From: Aureispira anguillae
GTDB lineage: Bacteria > Bacteroidota > Bacteroidia > Chitinophagales > Saprospiraceae
Assembly: GCF_026000115.1 (NCBI RefSeq)
Contig: NZ_AP026867.1
Location: 62,001 to 126,000, forward strand
Direction: 5' to 3'
DNA length: 64,000 nt
In this document: in pieces, positions 38,226 through 46,773 of the stretch
Numbering within the stretch: position 1 is the first letter of the stretch
Layout of the letters: the number at the start of each line of letters is the position of its first letter
Program-made: the position numbers and the translations under genes
Notes under the pieces: model-generated
The model's input: only the letters and a program-made list of their open reading frames with translations
Databases searched by the model: none
Told to the model about the DNA's origin: nothing

Positions 38226-38986
38226 AGAGAGACTTGTTGATTGAGCATCGCAAAATATTTTTCAAAATGCTTGGCAGCGCTTGCTTTTTTTGAACAAAAA
38301 TATTGAATAGGGCTTGGGCTTGTTTGGGTACTAGGAACAATACGGGCTTGCAAATGTTTGACCGTTCCTGTATGACCGTCTAAAATACGAATATGAGGAG
38401 GGAGCAAGCGACGTATATTGGGGGTAAAGTAAGGAAAATGGGTACAGCCTAAAACAATAGAATCATAATCGTTCCATTGTATGCCCGAAAAAACTTCTTT
38501 GAGATAACGTTCGATTTTTGGATCGTCAAATTGAAATTTTTCAGCAAACAGTACCAATTCTTGTAAGGAGAGTTGTTCTACTTTAGTTGTTGCATTTAGA
38601 TTTTCGATTAGCAACTTAAGTTTGTTTTCAGCTAGTGTTTTGTCGGTGGCACAAACCAATATTTTTTTGTCTTTGGCTGATTCTACGGCAGGTTTGACGG
38701 CAGGTTCCATGCCAATAATGGGCAAGTTGTATTGTTGGCGCAAATCTTTAATGGCAACACTAGTTGCTGTATTGCAAGCCAATACAAGGGCTTTGATGTC
38801 TTGTTGTATTAAAAAATCTACGGCATCAAAGACTAATTTTTTGATGTCTTTACTAGATTTTGTTCCATAGGGAGCATTCTGGGCATCTGAAAAATAGAGA
38901 TAGGGCTCATTTGGCATTATTTGAAGCGCTTTGTGTAAAACGGTTAATCCTCCTATTCCTGAATCAAAAAATGCTATTTTTTTCAT
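38222..38986 (-). CDS. murI: Glutamate racemase
   Basis: 254 residues, normal length. It interconverts L- and D-glutamate to supply D-Glu for peptidoglycan. The motifs are complete: FFDSGIGGLTVL at the N-terminus, first catalytic Cys in VLACNTATS (near residue 70), PIIGMEPAVKPA, and second catalytic Cys in VLGCTHFPY (near residue 182). It precedes and overlaps the M14 carboxypeptidase gene by 4 bp. A candidate -7 box (TAATTTTG on the minus strand, 39001-39008) lies 15 bp upstream of the ATG, implying a very short leader. Confidence 0.97.
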   Translation of the reverse strand: MKKIAFFDSGIGGLTVLHKALQIMPNEPYLYFSDAQNAPYGTKSSKDIKKLVFDAVDFLIQQDIKALVLACNTATSVAIKDLRQQYNLPIIGMEPAVKPAVESAKDKKILVCATDKTLAENKLKLLIENLNATTKVEQLSLQELVLFAEKFQFDDPKIERYLKEVFSGIQWNDYDSIVLGCTHFPYFTPNIRRLLPPHIRILDGHTGTVKHLQARIVPSTQTSPSPIQYFCSKKASAAKHFEKYFAMLNQQVSL

Positions 38987-39030
38987 ATTAAGTAATGGGG
39001 CAAAATTATTTATAGAATTTGCAGTAAAAG

Positions 39031-39113
39031 ATTTTTGATATTAACAAGGCGAAAAACACAGTCATAGCCTTAGCTATGGCGAGTATTTTCAACACAGTTA
39101 AGATTAAAAAGAT
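39031..39113. repeat. Nested foldback hairpin
   Basis: The outer arms ATTTTTGATATTAAC (39031-39045) and GTTAAGATTAAAAAGAT (39097-39113) pair imperfectly. The inner arms CATAGC (39063-39068) and GCTATG (39073-39078) pair perfectly around a CTTA loop. Its form suggests a dispersed repeat element, but only one copy is in this window. Confidence 0.45.
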
Positions 39114-39260
39114 TGCTCGAATAAACTATCAATAATTTAGATTCATTACTTATTATTAATAGTTCCGTATTTTTTGATTTTTAGACAAAAATCAAAAAAA
39201 AGCACCGTTTTATTAGGTTGATTTGTAGGTGTTTATAGGAAGGTGTTCCATTGGGTAATA

Positions 39261-39322
39261 CCTGTAAATCAACTGCGCAGCACTTATGCAATAATCTAAT
39301 AAGGTTTTTTACCGAACTAATG
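39261..39322 (-). repeat. Dispersed ~64-bp repeat, copy 2
   Basis: Reverse-complement partner of 17137-17200. It reads CCTGTAAATCAACTGCGCAG at its left end on the plus strand. A partial inverted copy of its left end (GTTGATTTGTAGGTGT, about 39218-39233) lies just upstream, suggesting a larger decayed element. Confidence 0.8.
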
Positions 39323-39352
39323 ATTGTTAAAGATGATTTTTAGTAAAAATAC

Positions 39353-39386
39353 AAAAAAGCCCCAAGCAGCAAAGGCTACTTGGAGC
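39353..39386 (-). terminator. Rho-independent terminator lacking an obvious gene
   Basis: Arms at 39359-39370 and 39375-39386 pair over 12 bp on the minus strand, with two G-U pairs, closed by a CTTT loop and followed by TTTTTT. The stem is GC-rich compared with its surroundings. A 42-codon open frame without an ATG at its head ends 30 bp upstream (39416-39544), so the terminator may serve a small RNA or peptide gene. Confidence 0.7.
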
Positions 39387-40227
39387 AAATATTAATGGGT
39401 TTTGTTATTTAATACTTACGAAAAGCTTAGTCTTTTATAATTTTTTCTGTGAATTTGGTGTACTCCTAGCATTGGTGCAATAATACAGTCTGTTTTACCG
39501 AATATGTAACCATCTTTTGACAGTTTTTTACATTTCTGAGAGCGTTAATGATGTTTTAGTGCTTGTATTATAGTGGCTTATAGTGTGTTTGGAATATTGT
39601 GATTGGGTGGTGTTGCAAATAACAAAACATAGAAATGATAGCATTTCTTAGAATTGCTTAAATAGAGAAGATAAATCGATTGCTAATGATGCTTGTAATA
39701 GTAATTTATTGAAAATCAGTTTTGTTTATATATTTTTTTTGAATTAAAGGCAGCAAGAATTCAAATTGTTCGTTATTTATAATAACTAATTGGTCAATGT
39801 TGTATACTATATAACCAGTGATAGATTAGGTTTAGGAAGTGATTTGAGGGCTATAAAGGTTTCTTTATAAATAGGAAAGATGTTTATCATATAGACAGTC
39901 GTATTTTGCTTGTAAAAAGGTTCTTAATAGACTTTTTTGCTTTAATGAAATATTTCATAGGTAGAACACTATTATACTTGCATAATATTTCATATAAAAA
40001 AACGTTGTGATAGTAATTGCTACTTAATAAAGTAAGTACATAATGAATTAAAAAGGAAATAGCAAAAGCTAAGATTATTGGTTATAGTAATTGAAGAATT
40101 TGCCTTAACTTAGACCTTCCTATTTTATCTAAAAGAATACTGTCGTTTTAGTTTAGGAGATCATCTTTTTTATAATGCTAAAAAGTGTGTGTTATTTTTT
40201 TACATTTATATAAATGTTTACTCTATT

Positions 40228-41775
40228 ATGAATCCTACCGTTAATAGTGGATTATTTGAACTAATAAATACATTAACCCCAAGTGAAAAACGATACATAA
40301 AACAGTTTATTAATAAATCAGGAGATGCAAAGAATAATCATGTTAAGCTCTTTAATGCAATCGTAAAACAAGAGCAATATGATGAAGAAAAATTGAAAAA
40401 GAAATTTCGAGGAACTTCCATTGTTAAGCAATGGAGTCGAGTCAAAAACTATTTATACAACTATATTCTTAGAGTACTACAGATTTATTATCAACAAGAT
40501 GAGGAATTTGAGTTGTACAATAATATACAGCAGGTAGCCATCTTAAATAAGAAAGGTTTGTATGAAGATGCCCATCGATTATTAAAAAAAACTAAATATC
40601 TTGCTTTTGAAGGGGGATCAGCTACTTTACTTCCAATTATTGCTGAATGGGAAATGATTTTGGATAACTTGATATGGTATAACCAAAAGGAAAAAGAACC
40701 CTTGGATTATGCTGAGAATAATATTTGGGCGACGGATGTAGCTCAAAATATGTTATTGTTTAATGAAAGGTGCATTGCTGTTTTTGCGAATAGTACTAAA
40801 AAAGGCCGCCATCTTTTGCTAGAAAAAAACAATTTAAAACTTCTAAATCAACCGATCTATGCTTCTGTCGAGGAAGCTAAAAGCCCAATGGCAAAATGGT
40901 TTTTTTATGTGGCTAAAGTAGTCCTACACGTCCAAATTAGCCAATATCTGGAAGCTTATTTTAATGCCAAGGGGTGTATCGAATTGCATCATCAGTACCC
41001 TTTGTTGCAGAAGTATGCTCCCTTAACGTATATCACAAGCTTGAATAATTTTGTACAAGCAACAATAGATGCCAAGCAGTGGCACGAAATTCCCTTTTTA
41101 ATTCAAGAAGTAGATAACTATATTAACAAACATAAAACTTCTAGCAAGGTACTTTACCTAACCTGTATAAAATATGTCGCTATGTTAAGTGCTAATATTG
41201 GACAGGGGCAGTTTGAGGAAGCACTGTTGTATACGGATGCGATAGAGACCTTTGTGGTAGAAAATGAACAAGCAAATGATCGTTATGTTAAACCTCATAT
41301 ATTGTTGTATCATTTGGTGCATATCTATTTGGTAAATGGTCGTTATGCAGAAGCTTTAAAACATATTGAACACTTAGAAGGAATACAACAAGTTGCCATT
41401 TATACCAATACAACACGATTATTGAAACTAATTATCTTGTTTGAGCAAGATGAGGTTTTGTTATTACCTTATGCTATTCGATCTGTTTATCGTTCGCTAT
41501 TAAAAAAGAAAAATTTATTTGAGTTTGAACGTATTGTCTTGAATTTACTAAAAACGAGTGCCAATGCTGCCTCTAAAGAGGCCCTTAAGCAGACCTTTAG
41601 TAAATATTTGGAAAAGCTACAAAAACTGGTTGATACTGCTCCTAAAGCAGAGTTAGAACTGCTGGTTCATTTCGATTATTTGGCTTGGATGAAAAGTAAA
41701 GTGGAGAATCGCCCATTGTTAGAAATACTAAAAGAGCGTTCTAAGGAACTGGTGGATGGGTATAAGACTTCCTGA
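40228..41775 (+). CDS. Hypothetical ~500-aa helical protein, paralogue A
   Basis: 515 residues from the ATG at 40228; an upstream GTG at 40189 adds a poorly conserved tail. The N-terminal signature SGLFELINTLTPSEKRYIKQ then FIN, LFNAIVK, LKKKF and VKQWSRVKNYLYNYILRVLQ is shared with paralogue B at 43969 and with a truncated copy at 43552. The remaining about 400 residues are helical and may form TPR-like repeats (EEALLYTDAIETF, NGRYAEALKHIEHLE). It ends DYLAWMKSKVENRPLLEILK. No membrane or signal segment, so cytoplasmic. No known domain recognised. It converges on a T9SS cargo gene across a strong terminator. Confidence 0.78.
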   Translation: MNPTVNSGLFELINTLTPSEKRYIKQFINKSGDAKNNHVKLFNAIVKQEQYDEEKLKKKFRGTSIVKQWSRVKNYLYNYILRVLQIYYQQDEEFELYNNIQQVAILNKKGLYEDAHRLLKKTKYLAFEGGSATLLPIIAEWEMILDNLIWYNQKEKEPLDYAENNIWATDVAQNMLLFNERCIAVFANSTKKGRHLLLEKNNLKLLNQPIYASVEEAKSPMAKWFFYVAKVVLHVQISQYLEAYFNAKGCIELHHQYPLLQKYAPLTYITSLNNFVQATIDAKQWHEIPFLIQEVDNYINKHKTSSKVLYLTCIKYVAMLSANIGQGQFEEALLYTDAIETFVVENEQANDRYVKPHILLYHLVHIYLVNGRYAEALKHIEHLEGIQQVAIYTNTTRLLKLIILFEQDEVLLLPYAIRSVYRSLLKKKNLFEFERIVLNLLKTSANAASKEALKQTFSKYLEKLQKLVDTAPKAELELLVHFDYLAWMKSKVENRPLLEILKERSKELVDGYKTS

Positions 41776-41789
41776 TTGGTAATAATTTT

Positions 41790-41846
41790 GATTCTTTGTC
41801 CTGCCCTCTGATATAGAAAATTAAGTAGAGGGCAGGGCAAAGAGTC
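41790..41846. terminator. Bidirectional hairpin terminator
   Basis: Two 20-bp arms (41790-41809 and 41827-41846) pair with two mismatches; the core TCCTGCCCTCT/AGAGGGCAGGG is GC-rich. It lies between the convergent paralogue A and T9SS-cargo genes, with A/T-rich tracts on both sides. Confidence 0.8.
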
Positions 41847-41853
41847 TAAAAAA

Positions 41854-43062
41854 TTATTGAATAACAATTTTTCCGCTTCCTAATAACTGGTTATCAGCGG
41901 TTGCACGGTAGGTATAAACTCCTGCTGCAAGTTGGTTCCGATTCAATTCAAATTGATTTTGATTGCTTTGAATAGATTCAACACGTTCGCCTAACAGATT
42001 GTATAACTCAAATACAATTGGAGCTTTCTCGGTATAAGAATCTACAGAAATAATAGTTGTAGCATTAAAAGGATTGGGGCTGATTCTAATCGTCGTTAGT
42101 GCCGAACTAGATGCAATGGTATTATTGGGGTCAATTGCCAATTCTAGCTCATTGTTGTCATTGGCAGAACTACCTGTAGTTGTGTACTCGTCAAGTGTTT
42201 CAATTTGAAGGTCAGAAGGAGCTAGTTTACAGTTTCCATTTACTTTAATCAAGGCTACCTTGCATTGCCATGATGGCTCACCAGTACAAACACTGACACG
42301 ATAATAACGTTCTTGTCCAGAGGATAAATACCCGCCAAATAGAGCATCGCCCATTCTAGATACATCTGTACCTGAAAAATATAATGGATCATTGCTATTC
42401 CAAGTTGATAATGCTTGTAAGTTAATGTTATCATTGGCTTGTCCAGTATACCAGCGTCCCCATTCGTATTCATAGGTTCTGCTCCACCATTGGTTACATT
42501 CTTGAACTCCGATATAGTGTCTAGTTTCGCAACTAGTGGCAGCAGCATTAAGACTTATGTTACTACCGCATACTTGAATAGCACTGTTATTGCTAGGTAT
42601 TGCAATGCCGTCAATATTAAAAGCAGGAGAAGCATTTCCTAAAGCGGTAATAATATTGCTTGTTTGATTAAAAACAGTTTCCCAACTTAAACAAGAAAAT
42701 TTTCGACGCTGAACAGTTACTTCTACTTTATAAGCCCCTGGGCTGGTGTTCGCAACTACAATGGGTTGATTAAACCAATCATTACTCGTCTGAAAGACCA
42801 AAGTTTGTAGGAGAGTATTGTCTCTATACAGTCGTATATTTACACGTACGGGATTAGCTCCACAGCCTTGAAGACAATTCACTTTACTATTGGGACAGTG
42901 ATCGTATATTACCTGAAATGTTCTACTTTCTACACCGCAAACTTTAAAATCATTGACTGTGCCACCTATACCATTGGGGGAGGATATTAGCTCGAAGTGT
43001 TGCGCTTGGGCATTGTAACTCATTAATAGTATGGCAAATGCCATAAGAATTAAATGTTTCAT
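41854..43062 (-). CDS. Exported protein with T9SS type A sorting domain
   Basis: 402 residues from the ATG at 43062, chosen because the signal peptide (MKHLILMAFAILLMSYNAQA) starts there and not at the upstream hydrophobic lead. The mature part has cysteine pairs (VCGVESRTF, CPNSKVNCLQGCGANP) and beta-rich sequence without a recognised enzyme motif. The C-terminal about 75 residues form a type IX sorting domain: ISPNPFNATTIISV, then FELYNLLGERVESIQ, LAAGVYTYRA and final GSGKIVIQ. It should be exported across the outer membrane, with the tail removed. Likely an adhesion or surface protein; function unknown. Confidence 0.88.
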   Translation of the reverse strand: MKHLILMAFAILLMSYNAQAQHFELISSPNGIGGTVNDFKVCGVESRTFQVIYDHCPNSKVNCLQGCGANPVRVNIRLYRDNTLLQTLVFQTSNDWFNQPIVVANTSPGAYKVEVTVQRRKFSCLSWETVFNQTSNIITALGNASPAFNIDGIAIPSNNSAIQVCGSNISLNAAATSCETRHYIGVQECNQWWSRTYEYEWGRWYTGQANDNINLQALSTWNSNDPLYFSGTDVSRMGDALFGGYLSSGQERYYRVSVCTGEPSWQCKVALIKVNGNCKLAPSDLQIETLDEYTTTGSSANDNNELELAIDPNNTIASSSALTTIRISPNPFNATTIISVDSYTEKAPIVFELYNLLGERVESIQSNQNQFELNRNQLAAGVYTYRATADNQLLGSGKIVIQ

Positions 43063-43551
43063 AATTTGTGTTTTAATTAGTATAAAATAATAATATATGT
43101 ACATATTGAGAGGAGTACAAAGGTCTAGCGTTTAGTAATCGTCTATATAAATCGTAATTTTTCTTAGTTAGATGAAAATCTTATTGTTTGATGCTATGTT
43201 GGAGTTATTGGCTGTTGCCTTTAATAAACTGAACGGTATAAGTCCCATGGATTACTTTTTACAAAAAAAAACTTGTATGTGGTTGAAAAACAGTCGTAAA
43301 AAGAAAGTTGGTTTCATGAAAAATGGTTTTATTAGAGGAATTAATTAGATTGCTAAAATGTTTTAATCAGCAGGATTGGAGCAAATTGATTTTTAATTAA
43401 AAAGATTTAATTTATTTCCAGTCCGAACTAATGTTTCCACAATAATACAAGAGATATAGGGCTAACTCTTAACCACATTTTACCAATTATTACTTGTGTA
43501 ATTAATAGTTTTTGGTTTGTAAATGACTGAAAATTAGATGATTATATTGCT
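43063..43551. other. Intergenic region with duplicated leader, 489 bp
   Basis: AT-rich. Its right part (about 43319-43551) carries AAAAATGGTTTTAT and, at about 43438-43496, a block including GGGCTAACTCTTAACCACAT. Both recur, in the same order, upstream of paralogue B. It is therefore a duplicated promoter/leader in front of the truncated copy. Confidence 0.6.
43438..43496 (+). repeat. Paralogue leader repeat, copy 1
   Basis: The block ACAATAATACAAGAGATATA followed by GGGCTAACTCTTAACCACAT and AATTATTACTTG precedes the truncated paralogue. The same block precedes paralogue B at 43854-43916 with few changes. Confidence 0.85.
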
Positions 43552-43707
43552 ATGGGGATTACGCATGAAAGCGGTTTATTTGCCTTGATCAATCGATTGA
43601 CAGTTGGCGAAAAACGTTATATTAGGCAGTGTATCAATCAGAAAGGAGAACAAAATAGCAATTATGCAAAATTGTTTGATGCTGCTGTCAAACCAGAAGA
43701 ATTATAA
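43552..43707 (+). pseudogene. Truncated copy of the ~500-aa family
   Basis: A 51-codon frame from ATG to TAA. Its product begins MGITHESGLFALINRLTVGE and continues KRYIRQ, NQKGEQNSNYAKLFDAAVKP, matching the first about 48 residues of paralogues A and B, then stops. Its upstream leader is duplicated in front of paralogue B. The following 260 bp show no continuation in any frame. Most likely a remnant of tandem duplication and deletion; a functional short N-terminal-domain protein is a less likely alternative. Confidence 0.75.
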
Positions 43708-43853
43708 TGCAACTGAAAAATAGATACAGAAAGAATCATTTTTATAAAAAATGGTTTTATGACCAGATTGCATTGTGCTGAACAGAAGCCAATAAATATT
43801 AGTGAAAAGACAATGTTTTGAATTAAATTTTAAATACGCCTAGTAAATATCTC

Positions 43854-43916
43854 TACAATAATGTAAGAGGTATGGGGCTAACTCTTAACCACATTTTACT
43901 GACTAATTATTACTTG
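43854..43916 (+). repeat. Paralogue leader repeat, copy 2
   Basis: TACAATAATGTAAGAGGTAT followed by GGGGCTAACTCTTAACCACA and AATTATTACTTG; the partner of 43438-43496. It lies about 55 bp before the ATG of paralogue B, consistent with a promoter or 5' UTR that was duplicated with the gene start. Confidence 0.85.
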
Positions 43917-43968
43917 CATTATAAATATTGTTTTTATAGTTGGTTGGTAACTAATATATTATTTTATT

Positions 43969-45522
43969 ATGAAGCTTACACGCAAGAGTGGTTTATTTGA
44001 GCTAGTGAATCGTTTAACTACTAGTGAAAAACGTTATATAAAGCAGTTTATTAATAGGGCAGGAGAATCCAATAGTAATTATGCAAAGCTCTTTAATCTT
44101 ATTATCAAAACAGAAATTTGCGATGATGAAGAACTAAAAAAGAAATTTAAAAAAATAGCAATTGTAAAACAATGGAGTAGAACTAAAAATTATCTATATA
44201 ATTATATTCTTAGAGTTTTACAGGTTTATAATCAACAGAATGTAGAGTTTGAGATATTGAACAACTTACAACAAGTTGATATTCTTTATAAGAAGGGATT
44301 AGATGGAGATGCTTATCAATTATTAAAAAAAACTAAAAAGCTTGCCTTTGAAGGAATTTATCCTACATTACTTCCTTTTATAGCGGAGTGGGAAATGAGG
44401 TTAGGTCGTTTAATTTGGAATTATCAAGAAGAGAAAGAGCCTTTAAATTATCAAAAAAACAATGAATGGGCACTTGATGTTGCCAACAACTTATTGTTAC
44501 TAGAAAAATATAGAACAGATGTTTTGATAAATATGGTAGCAAAGGGAAGACATCTTCGAGTAAAAGAAATCAACCAAGAAATATTGGCTAAAGCAGTTTT
44601 TAAGTCTATAGATGAAGCAAAAAGTCCATTTAGTAAATGGGCTTTTTGTGTTACAAAAAATATCATATATGCTCAAGTATGGCAATTTTTTGATGTTTAT
44701 TCCAGTGCTAAAGATGGGATTGAACTACATCGTCAGTTTCCATTATTAAAAAAACAAGCCCCTAGAACTTATATCGCAAGTATTAATAACTTCATTGCAG
44801 CAGCAATTGAGATAGGGAAGTGGGATGAAGCTTTGATGATTATGGAAGAGATTGACTTGTATGTAGAAAAAAACAATGATGAGATTAATAATGTATTGTT
44901 GATGAGTATAAAATACCTTGCTTTTTTAAAATTAAAAATAGAGTCAAGGGATTATGAGGGATGGGAGGAATATGGAGAGGAGATAGAAACGTTTATAAAA
45001 AAACATAAAAAAGAAAACAACACTTATGTTCGACCAGATTATATATTACAGTATTATACTGTAATATGTATTGTAAATGGGGAATTTGTAAAAGCATTAG
45101 AATTAATTGAAGATATCGAACAAATTCAAAAAATAGCAATTTATAGAAATGCAGTATTATTAATGAAACTAATCTGTTTGTTTGAACTAAATGAAGTATT
45201 ACAATTACCTTATGTTATTCGCTCTATCTATCGTAATTTACGGAAGAAAAAAGATCTATTTGACTTTGAACGAATTATTTTAAACTTATTCAAAGCAAGT
45301 GCTAACGTTGCTTCAAAAAATGAATTAAAGAATGTCTTTCGTAGGTATTTAGTCCAATTAAAGAAATTAGCACAAACTGCTCCTAAAGCAGAATTAGAAT
45401 TGTTAGAGCATTTTGACTTCCTCGCTTGGATGGAAAGCAAGGTAGAGGATCGCCCATTGTTGGAAATACTAAAAGAGCATTCTATGCCGTCCATTAAAAA
45501 AACGAATGGAGCAAGCCAATAA
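43969..45522 (+). CDS. Hypothetical ~500-aa helical protein, paralogue B
   Basis: 517 residues, clearly homologous over its whole length to paralogue A (for example SGLFELVNRLTTSEKRYIKQ, IVKQWSRTKNYLYNYILRVL, LLKKTKKLAFEG, DFLAWMESKVEDRPLLEILK). Predicted soluble and helical; the C-terminal half again looks TPR-like. Its N-terminal 45 residues plus leader are duplicated in the truncated copy at 43552. No domain of known function recognised. The basic aromatic motif VKQWSRxKNYLYNYILRVL is the most conserved block and may be an interaction surface. Confidence 0.78.
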   Translation: MKLTRKSGLFELVNRLTTSEKRYIKQFINRAGESNSNYAKLFNLIIKTEICDDEELKKKFKKIAIVKQWSRTKNYLYNYILRVLQVYNQQNVEFEILNNLQQVDILYKKGLDGDAYQLLKKTKKLAFEGIYPTLLPFIAEWEMRLGRLIWNYQEEKEPLNYQKNNEWALDVANNLLLLEKYRTDVLINMVAKGRHLRVKEINQEILAKAVFKSIDEAKSPFSKWAFCVTKNIIYAQVWQFFDVYSSAKDGIELHRQFPLLKKQAPRTYIASINNFIAAAIEIGKWDEALMIMEEIDLYVEKNNDEINNVLLMSIKYLAFLKLKIESRDYEGWEEYGEEIETFIKKHKKENNTYVRPDYILQYYTVICIVNGEFVKALELIEDIEQIQKIAIYRNAVLLMKLICLFELNEVLQLPYVIRSIYRNLRKKKDLFDFERIILNLFKASANVASKNELKNVFRRYLVQLKKLAQTAPKAELELLEHFDFLAWMESKVEDRPLLEILKEHSMPSIKKTNGASQ

Positions 45523-45609
45523 AGTATTTTGATAGAACTATAAATTCTATAGGAATAAAGGTACCTTTGTCCTAGTACTAAATGAATGAATTAAATAGTA
45601 AAATCAGCT

Positions 45610-45942
45610 ATGGGAAATAAGAAAAAGAACGAAAATAACGAAGAGGATTATAATTACGATTATGACTATGATTATAATTACGACTATAGTTATAAAAAAG
45701 AAGGAGAGCAAGAAGTAGAAGAAGAGGAAGGAGCAACCGTCAAAGATAGCAATGGCAATGTATTAAAAGATGGCGATTCGGTGATGCCAATTAAAGACCT
45801 AAAAGTAAAAGGGGCTTCCTTAAACCTAAAGCGTGGAACAGTCATTAAGGGCATTCGTTTGACAGGGGATGACAATGCTGTTGAATGCCGCATTGGCAAA
45901 AAAACAATTGTCCTAAAAACAGCGTTTCTAAAAAAAAAATAA
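45610..45942 (+). CDS. PhnA/YjdM C-terminal-domain protein with Asp-Tyr tail
   Basis: 110 residues. The last about 68 match the C-terminal domain of PhnA/YjdM proteins: VKDSNGNVLKDGDSVMPIKD, LKVKGASLNLKRGTVIKGI and RLTGDDNAVECRIGKKTIVL. The usual N-terminal zinc ribbon with two CxxC pairs is absent. In its place is a low-complexity acidic segment made of D-Y and N-Y repeats (residues about 8-30) and E-rich sequence. PhnA proteins were named from a phosphonate operon, but their role there was never demonstrated. Cytoplasmic. The repeats are encoded by short tandem GAYTAY-like DNA. Confidence 0.8.
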   Translation: MGNKKKNENNEEDYNYDYDYDYNYDYSYKKEGEQEVEEEEGATVKDSNGNVLKDGDSVMPIKDLKVKGASLNLKRGTVIKGIRLTGDDNAVECRIGKKTIVLKTAFLKKK

Positions 45943-45964
45943 GCTGTATTTATAGCATTTTGAA

Positions 45965-46768
45965 CTAAAGTATTTGCTTTAATGCAGTTAAATAATGTGC
46001 ATTATTAGTCATTCCATTATGTCCTGCATTGGGCAATATAATGAGGCGATCTACTGGCTTAAAAAGTGCTTTTAATCTCAGCGAAGAATGAAGTGGAATA
46101 ATAGCGTCCTTATCGCCATGAAAAATGGTGACAGGGGCTTTGATTTGGGGAATAAAAGTATAGGTTTCAAAACGATATTTTAACAAAAAAGTAGGCGCTA
46201 AGGGATAATGTTGTTGCATCATGTCTACCAAACTATAATAAGGAGCTTGCAGAATTAGCTGTTGGGGGTGGTTTTGGGCGGCTAACCTTGCTGCGGTAGC
46301 TGTTCCTATCGAATACCCCAGTAGCGTTATTTGAGATTCGGGATACTTATTTTTTACCCAATTGTAAGCCAGTTGGCTATCCTCATAAAACTGTTGTTCG
46401 CTGTTGATTTTTCCCGTACTTTTTCCATATCCTCTATAGTCCAGCAAAAAAATATCATAACCCAAATTTGTGTAAGTTGGAGCTATTTGTCCCCAAGATT
46501 CGAGGGAGCCAGCATTGCCATGCAAATATAAAATGACTCCCTTGGCAGAATCAGATCGAAATAATAAGCCGTGTAGATTGTGCTGATCGCTGGTTGATAA
46601 AGTCACCTCTTCAAAATTGCCCTCAAAATTAAATGCAGTAGTAGCAGGCAGTGTTGAGGGAAAAAAGATCAGACGTTCTTGATAACTATATAGACCTATA
46701 CAAATAAGAAGATAAAGTAGACTACCTACGAATAGGGTTCGAAGGATTATTTTTTTTAATACTTTCAT
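45965..46768 (-). CDS. Alpha/beta hydrolase, membrane-anchored
   Basis: 267 residues with an N-terminal membrane anchor (ILRTLFVGSLLYLLICIGLY). Alpha/beta-hydrolase landmarks are present: LYLHGNAGSLESW oxyanion loop, LLDYRGYGKSTGK, nucleophile elbow LLGYSIGTATAARLA (Ser near residue 149), acid in FHGDKDAIIP and His in NAGHNGM. It belongs to the BEM46/ABHD13-like group with an HGNAG motif. Esterase or acyltransferase activity is probable; substrate unknown. It is the last gene of a five-gene minus-strand cluster, 5 bp after the methyltransferase. Confidence 0.85.
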   Translation of the reverse strand: MKVLKKIILRTLFVGSLLYLLICIGLYSYQERLIFFPSTLPATTAFNFEGNFEEVTLSTSDQHNLHGLLFRSDSAKGVILYLHGNAGSLESWGQIAPTYTNLGYDIFLLDYRGYGKSTGKINSEQQFYEDSQLAYNWVKNKYPESQITLLGYSIGTATAARLAAQNHPQQLILQAPYYSLVDMMQQHYPLAPTFLLKYRFETYTFIPQIKAPVTIFHGDKDAIIPLHSSLRLKALFKPVDRLIILPNAGHNGMTNNAHYLTALKQIL

Positions 46769-46773
46769 GGTTT

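Larger units (their letters stand above)
38987..40227. other. Large gene-free region, 1,241 bp
   Basis: The longest stretch without a credible gene. From left to right it holds a foldback hairpin (39031-39113), an AT-rich hairpin (39170-39199), an imperfect inverted repeat leading into the second copy of the ~64-bp repeat (39261-39322), and a strong minus-strand terminator (39353-39386) with no annotated gene upstream. About 680 bp of AT-rich sequence lie between 39545 and 40227. It may host a small RNA or decayed mobile DNA. Confidence 0.55.

Noticed and set aside
40189-40227. GTG-initiated extension of paralogue A
   Set aside because: The added 13 residues are not shared with paralogue B or the truncated copy, and an ATG follows at 40228.
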